Assembly: GCA_022844015.1 (NCBI GenBank)
Contig: JALHMO010000040.1
Coordinates: 1 to 44,112, forward strand
Direction: 5' to 3'
Source of the DNA: Reyranella sp.
Lineage (GTDB): Bacteria; Pseudomonadota; Alphaproteobacteria; Reyranellales; Reyranellaceae
Length of the DNA stretch: 44,112 bases
This document shows, piece by piece, positions 40,090 to 44,112 of the stretch. The position numbers and the translations under genes were made by a program. The notes under the pieces are model-generated. The model was given only the letters and a program-made list of their open reading frames with translations, was not told where the DNA came from and searched no databases. Numbering within the stretch: position 1 is the stretch's first letter; every line of letters starts with the position of its first letter.

Positions 40090-41625
40090 ATGACCCCCAT
40101 CGAATCGGCCGATGCACTCTTTCTGGCGGGCGACCTGGAAGCGGCGACTGACGCCTATCGCCGGCTGGTGGCCGCCGACCATCGTCACCAGGCGGCCTGG
40201 CGGGGCCTCGGCGCAGCGCGGCTACGGGCGCGCGCGTTCGGCGAGGCCGGCGACGCGCTGGACCACGCCGTGCACCTGCACCCCGACGACAGCGAGGCCT
40301 GGATCCTGCTGGCCGAGGTCCTGTTCAAGCTCGGCGAGGTCGAGCCGGCGATCGACGCCTATCGCCGGGCATCGGAAGACGCCACGCTGCGCGCGGCGGC
40401 GGAACAGAACATCGCCATCATGATTCCCGGCAGCGCGGCGGCGGGAAACGCCGGCGTGCTGGCCGCGCGCCGCGCCTTTGGCCTGCGCCTGCACGCCGCA
40501 GTCGGCCCGGTCGCGCGCCCGCCACGCCCACCCTCGGCGGGCAAGCTGCGCATCGGCTATGTCTCGGCCTTCTTCGACAGCGCCAACTGGATGAAGCCGG
40601 TGTACGGCGTCATCAACCACCACGACCGCGAGCGCTTCGAGGTGCACCTGGTGTCGCTCGGCGGCGATCCCTCGGAGCAGGCGGGTTACCGGGACCATGA
40701 CCTCGATGTGATCTGGCAGGTCGGCTCCCTCGACGACGCGCGGATCGCCACGCTGCTCGCGGCCGCCGGCATCGACGTCCTCGTCGATCTCAACTCGTAC
40801 AGTGCGCCAAGGTGGCTGCCTCTGTTCCTGCGCCGGCCGGCGCCGGTCCAGATCGGCTGGTTCAACAGCTTCGCGACCTACGGCTTCGACTGCTTCGACG
40901 GCATCGTCGGCGACGACGTGGTGATTCCGGTCGCGGAGGAAGGCTGCTTCACCGAGCGTGTGCTGCGCGTGCGCGGCAGCTACCTCGCGTTCGAGGTTCT
41001 CTACGCCGTGCCGGATGTGGCGCCGCCTCCGTGCTGCAACGGCGACGGCAGCCTCACGTTCGGGGCGCTGACGTCGTCGTACAAGCTGAACGATACGACC
41101 CTCGGCGTGTGGGCCGCGGTCCTGCGATTGGCGCCCGGTGCCCGCATGCTGATCCGTGCCTCCACGTTGGCCGAACCCTCCAGCCGCGATCATCTCCTGG
41201 CACGCTTCGCCGCACTCGGCATCGCGCCCGAGCGCCTCGACATCGAGGGCGGCGCCGCGCATTTCGACTTCCTGCAGAGCTACGATCGCATCGACATCGC
41301 GCTCGACATGTTTCCCTACAGCGGCGGCACGACGACGAGCGAGGCGCTCTGGCAGGGCGTTCCCGTGCTGACCTGTGCCGGCGACCGCTGGGTCGCGCGT
41401 ACCAGCGAATCGCTGCTGCGCGCCGCCGGCCTCGACGCCTGGGTCGCCGCCGACCACGACGACCTGGTCGCCAGGGCGAGCGCGCTGGCGCGCGATCCGG
41501 GCACGCCCGCCGCTCTCGCCGCCCTGCGCACCGGCATGCGTGCCCGACTCGCGGCATCGGCGGCTTGCGACACGGCAGGCCTGTGCCGGGATCTGGAGCA
41601 GATCTACCGGCAAGCTGTCGGCTGA
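40090..41625 (+). CDS. TPR protein with O-GlcNAc transferase (SPINDLY/OGT)-like C-terminal domain
   Basis: The product is 511 residues from the ATG at 40090. The first ~100 residues hold three tetratricopeptide repeats (ALFLAGDLEAATDAYRRLVA, AWILLAEVLFKLGEVEPAID). From about residue 155 begins the OGT/SPINDLY-type glycosyltransferase-41 domain: LRIGYVSAFFDSANW, IDVLVDLNSYSAPRWLPLFLRR, PVQIGWFNSFATYGFD, TFGALTSSYKLNDTTLGVWAAVLR and DMFPYSGGTTTSEALWQGVPVLT. The last two are the nucleotide-sugar site blocks of the family. It is probably a cytosolic enzyme glycosylating protein or another acceptor; target and sugar are unknown. No flagellin, adhesin or sugar-synthesis gene is adjacent. Confidence 0.85.
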   Translation: MTPIESADALFLAGDLEAATDAYRRLVAADHRHQAAWRGLGAARLRARAFGEAGDALDHAVHLHPDDSEAWILLAEVLFKLGEVEPAIDAYRRASEDATLRAAAEQNIAIMIPGSAAAGNAGVLAARRAFGLRLHAAVGPVARPPRPPSAGKLRIGYVSAFFDSANWMKPVYGVINHHDRERFEVHLVSLGGDPSEQAGYRDHDLDVIWQVGSLDDARIATLLAAAGIDVLVDLNSYSAPRWLPLFLRRPAPVQIGWFNSFATYGFDCFDGIVGDDVVIPVAEEGCFTERVLRVRGSYLAFEVLYAVPDVAPPPCCNGDGSLTFGALTSSYKLNDTTLGVWAAVLRLAPGARMLIRASTLAEPSSRDHLLARFAALGIAPERLDIEGGAAHFDFLQSYDRIDIALDMFPYSGGTTTSEALWQGVPVLTCAGDRWVARTSESLLRAAGLDAWVAADHDDLVARASALARDPGTPAALAALRTGMRARLAASAACDTAGLCRDLEQIYRQAVG

Positions 41626-41725
41626 CCGCTTGCCGTGAGGAAACACGTGAAGGGTCGGCTCCAGCCGTAGTGTCCTGCCCCTCCGCCTGCTAGGGATGGC
41701 CCCCTATCCGAGGGAGAGAAACGCC

Positions 41726-42697
41726 ATGAAAGCAGCGATGGTCACCGAGAACGGCGTCGAGGTGCGCGAGGCGCCCAAGCCCGTGCCCAAGCCGAACGAG
41801 ATCCTGATCAAGGTGCGCGCGGCGTCGCTCAATCGCGCCGATCTCGCGGTTGCCGCCGGCAACCGTCACGGCACGGTCGGCGGGCCGGGCACCATCGTCG
41901 GGCTGGAATGTGCCGGCGAGGTCGAGGCGGTCGGGGCCGAGGTGCGCGACTTCAAGCCGGGCGACCGGGCCATGAGCTCGGCCGCGGGCGGCTTCGCCGA
42001 GTATGCCGTGGCCGACGCCGGACGGGCCCACAAGATTCCCGCCAACAACATGAGCTACGAGCAGGCCGCCTGCATGCCGGTGGCGGTGCAGACCATGCAC
42101 AACGCCCTGGTCGGCGCCGGCCGGCTGAAGAACGGCGAATCGGTGCTGATCCAGGGCGCCAGCTCGGGCGTCGGCCTGCTCGGCATGCAGATCGCCCGGC
42201 ACATGGGCGCCTCGATCGTCATGGGCACCTCGACCAACGACGGCCGCCGCGCCCGGCTCGGCGAGTTCGGCTGCGACCTGGCGCTCGACACGCGCGATCC
42301 CAAGTGGCCCGACAAGGTCAAGGAGGCGACCGGCGGCAAGGGCGTCGACCTGATCGTCGACCAGGTGTCGGGCGGCGTCGCCAACCAGAACATGGAGGCC
42401 GCCGCGATCCTCGGCCGCATCGTCAATGTCGGGCGCCTGGGCGGCATGAAGGGCGAGTTCAACTTCGACCTGCATGCGCTGAAGCGCATCGACTATATCG
42501 GCGTCACCTTCCGCACCCGCTCGCCCGAGGAAGTGCGCGCCATCGTCACGGCGGCACGTGCCGATCTGTGGGACGCGATCGAGGCCGGCAAGCTGTCGCT
42601 GCCGATCGATCGCACCTTCCCCCTGGCCGAGGCCGCCGCGGCGCTTGCGCACATGAAGGCCAATGCCCATTTTGGCAAGATCGTCCTCGTCGTCTGA
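41726..42697 (+). CDS. MDR-family NAD(P)H quinone oxidoreductase / zinc-type alcohol dehydrogenase-like protein
   Basis: The product is 323 residues of the medium-chain dehydrogenase/reductase superfamily. The N-terminal GroES-like fold has ILIKVRAASLNRADLAVAAG and GPGTIVGLECAGEVEAVG. The Rossmann block is VLIQGASSGVGLLGMQIARHMGA. There is no Cys-rich structural zinc loop and no catalytic-zinc Cys after the A-S-L-N-R-x-D block, so it looks like the zinc-free quinone oxidoreductase branch. GGGAGAG lies before the ATG at 41726. Probably a cytosolic NADPH-dependent reductase; substrate unknown. Confidence 0.88.
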   Translation: MKAAMVTENGVEVREAPKPVPKPNEILIKVRAASLNRADLAVAAGNRHGTVGGPGTIVGLECAGEVEAVGAEVRDFKPGDRAMSSAAGGFAEYAVADAGRAHKIPANNMSYEQAACMPVAVQTMHNALVGAGRLKNGESVLIQGASSGVGLLGMQIARHMGASIVMGTSTNDGRRARLGEFGCDLALDTRDPKWPDKVKEATGGKGVDLIVDQVSGGVANQNMEAAAILGRIVNVGRLGGMKGEFNFDLHALKRIDYIGVTFRTRSPEEVRAIVTAARADLWDAIEAGKLSLPIDRTFPLAEAAAALAHMKANAHFGKIVLVV

Positions 42698-42739
42698 CGC
42701 GGCGGCTTTTCAGGAAACCCCGTTCCCCAGGAACCTCTC

Positions 42740-44112
42740 ATGAGCCAGTCGATCAACCACCTCGCGACCGCCGACAAGCTGTTCTTCGGCAAGGGCGGCC
42801 TCGACAGGAAGCGCACCGACAGGCTGGTCGGCGAGGCGCTGGCCGGCTGCGACGATGGCGAGCTGTTCCTGGAGTACGTGCAGAGCGAGGGGCTGTCATT
42901 CGACGACGGCAAGCTGAAGAGCGCCTCGTTCGACACCACGCAGGGCTTCGGCCTGCGCAGCGTCGCCGGCGAGGCGACCGGCTTCGCCCATGCCTCGGCA
43001 CTCGACGAGCAGGCGCTGAAGCGCGCCGTCGCCACGGTGAAGGCGGTGCGCGCCGGCCATAGCGGCGTGCTCGGCGAGGCGCCGCGCGGCACCAACCGGC
43101 TGCTTTATGCTGATGACAACCCGATCGATGGCGAGCCGTTCGCGCGCAAGGTCGAGCTGCTGCAGAAGATCGACGCATATGTGCGCGACAAGGAGCCCAA
43201 GGCGCGCCAGGTCTCGATCTCGCTCGCCGCCTCCTGGCAGGTGGTCGAGATCGTGCGCGCCGGCGGCTGGCGGGCGGCCGACGTGCGGCCGCTGGTGCGG
43301 CTCAATGTCAGTGTCGTCTGCGCCGACGGCAGCCGCATGGAAACCGGCGGCACCGGCAGCGGCCGGCGCGCCGCCTACGGCGAGATCTTCGCGCCCGAGT
43401 ACTGGCAACGCGAGGCCGACGAGGCGATCCGCCAGGCTCTGGTCAACCTGCAATCGGTGGCGGCGCCGGCCGGCGAGATGCCCGTGGTATTGGGTCCGGG
43501 CTGGTCGGGCGTGCTGTGGCACGAGGCGGTCGGCCATGGGCTGGAGGGCGACTTCCATCGCAAGAAGACCTCGGTGTTCACCAAGCTGATGGGCGAGCGC
43601 ATCGCCTCGCCCGGCGTCACCGTGGTCGACGACGGCACGATGCAGGACCGCCGCGGCTCGCTCACCATCGACGACGAGGGCACGCCGACCCAGCGCACGG
43701 TGCTGATCGACGACGGCCGCCTGGTCGGCCTGATGCAGGATCGCCAGAACGCCCGCCTGATGGGCGTCGCGCCGACCGGCAACGGCCGCCGCCAGGGCCA
43801 CGCATACGCGCCGATGCCGCGCATGACCAACACCATCATGCTGGGCGGAGACAAAGATCCGCAGGAGATCATCGGCTCGGTGAAGAAGGGCCTGTATTGC
43901 GCCAATTTCGGCGGCGGTCAGGTCGACATCGTGTCGGGCAAGTTCGTGTTCACCATCACCGAGGGCTACCTGATCGAGAACGGCAAGCTCGGCGCCCCGG
44001 TCAAGGGCGCGACCCTGATCGGCGCCGGCTCCGAGGCGCTGACCAAGGTCGGCATGATCGGCAACGACCTGTCGCTCGACCCCGGCATCGGCACCTGCGG
44101 CAAGGACGGCCA
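42740..44112 (+). CDS. tldD: TldD family metalloprotease, 3' end outside the window
   Basis: A start at 42740 opens a frame of 457 codons that is still open at the window end, so the gene is incomplete here; TldD is usually 470-485 residues, so little is missing. The zinc-binding motif H-E-x-x-x-H is present as WHEAVGHGLEGDF near residues 256-268. Other blocks are TTQGFGLRSVAGEATGFAHAS and GLMQDRQNARLMG in the middle, and FGGGQVDIVSGKFVF with EGYLIENGKLGAPVKGATL near the C-terminus. With PmbA/TldE it forms a protease that processes modified peptides and destroys unfolded substrates. The tldE partner is not in the window. Confidence 0.92.
   Translation, partial: MSQSINHLATADKLFFGKGGLDRKRTDRLVGEALAGCDDGELFLEYVQSEGLSFDDGKLKSASFDTTQGFGLRSVAGEATGFAHASALDEQALKRAVATVKAVRAGHSGVLGEAPRGTNRLLYADDNPIDGEPFARKVELLQKIDAYVRDKEPKARQVSISLAASWQVVEIVRAGGWRAADVRPLVRLNVSVVCADGSRMETGGTGSGRRAAYGEIFAPEYWQREADEAIRQALVNLQSVAAPAGEMPVVLGPGWSGVLWHEAVGHGLEGDFHRKKTSVFTKLMGERIASPGVTVVDDGTMQDRRGSLTIDDEGTPTQRTVLIDDGRLVGLMQDRQNARLMGVAPTGNGRRQGHAYAPMPRMTNTIMLGGDKDPQEIIGSVKKGLYCANFGGGQVDIVSGKFVFTITEGYLIENGKLGAPVKGATLIGAGSEALTKVGMIGNDLSLDPGIGTCGKDG

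Overview
The window is 44.1 kb of GC-rich, densely coding bacterial chromosome. Gene content points to an alphaproteobacterium: TAXI-type TRAP transporter, GlnT-type glutamine synthetase next to GlxBCD homologues, a caa3-type oxidase operon with CtaG, and a TldD homologue. Palindromic intergenic repeats of the GTCATCCCGA type fit this too. A Rhodospirillales or Hyphomicrobiales relative (Reyranella-like) is my guess, made without any database search. No phage, plasmid, CRISPR array, rRNA or recognisable transposase was seen.

Layout. 1-5.7 kb: a CapA-family protein, an amidohydrolase and the RNA-binding protein Tex, bracketed by two inverted copies of a ~140-bp repeat; a dense repeat patch lies at 5.1-5.7 kb. 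5.7-8.2 kb, minus strand: MetA with a structured leader, and an exported leucine-rich-repeat protein. 8.6-13.7 kb, plus strand: a GH16-like protein with calcium-binding repeats and a DUF4214 domain, a glutathione transferase and a GH15 trehalase/glucoamylase-like enzyme; MgtC converges on the last. 14.3-20.9 kb: a tightly coupled oxidase operon (CtaG-like, triheme cytochrome c, subunit II fused to cytochrome c, a CaCA-family cation exchanger, a subunit I+III fusion and a small membrane protein). 21.0-22.4 kb: tRNA-Leu(CAA) with a readable promoter, a lipoprotein, and a partial copy of the tRNA 5' part with its promoter. 22.4-29.0 kb: a minus-strand GlxB-GlxC-GlxD-GlnT-FAD oxidoreductase cluster (homologous to N-methylglutamate synthase plus gamma-glutamylmethylamide synthetase genes) with a divergent XRE-cupin regulator. 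29-31 kb: small membrane and exported proteins. 31.1-34.1 kb: a TAXI/TRAP transporter with a 31-residue membrane peptide. 34.2-36.6 kb: the YcjX/YcjF pair. 36.8-44.1 kb: an SGNH hydrolase, an acyl-CoA synthetase, a small exported protein, a TPR/OGT-like glycosyltransferase, an MDR oxidoreductase and a TldD gene cut by the window end.

Most notable: (1) the oxidase operon, where subunit I has Gln in place of the K-channel Lys and Ser/Ala in place of the D-channel Asn pair, and a cation exchanger is translationally coupled between subunits II and I; (2) the glx/mgs-like cluster with its divergent regulator, an operator-like inverted repeat and repeat elements lodged in the operon and in the regulator's 5' coding region; (3) repeat families whose hairpin stems differ between copies while pairing is kept; (4) a duplicated tRNA promoter plus tRNA 5' part.

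All calls come from reading the sequence and knowledge of protein families. Start codons were chosen from ribosome binding sites and family length, and several are uncertain.
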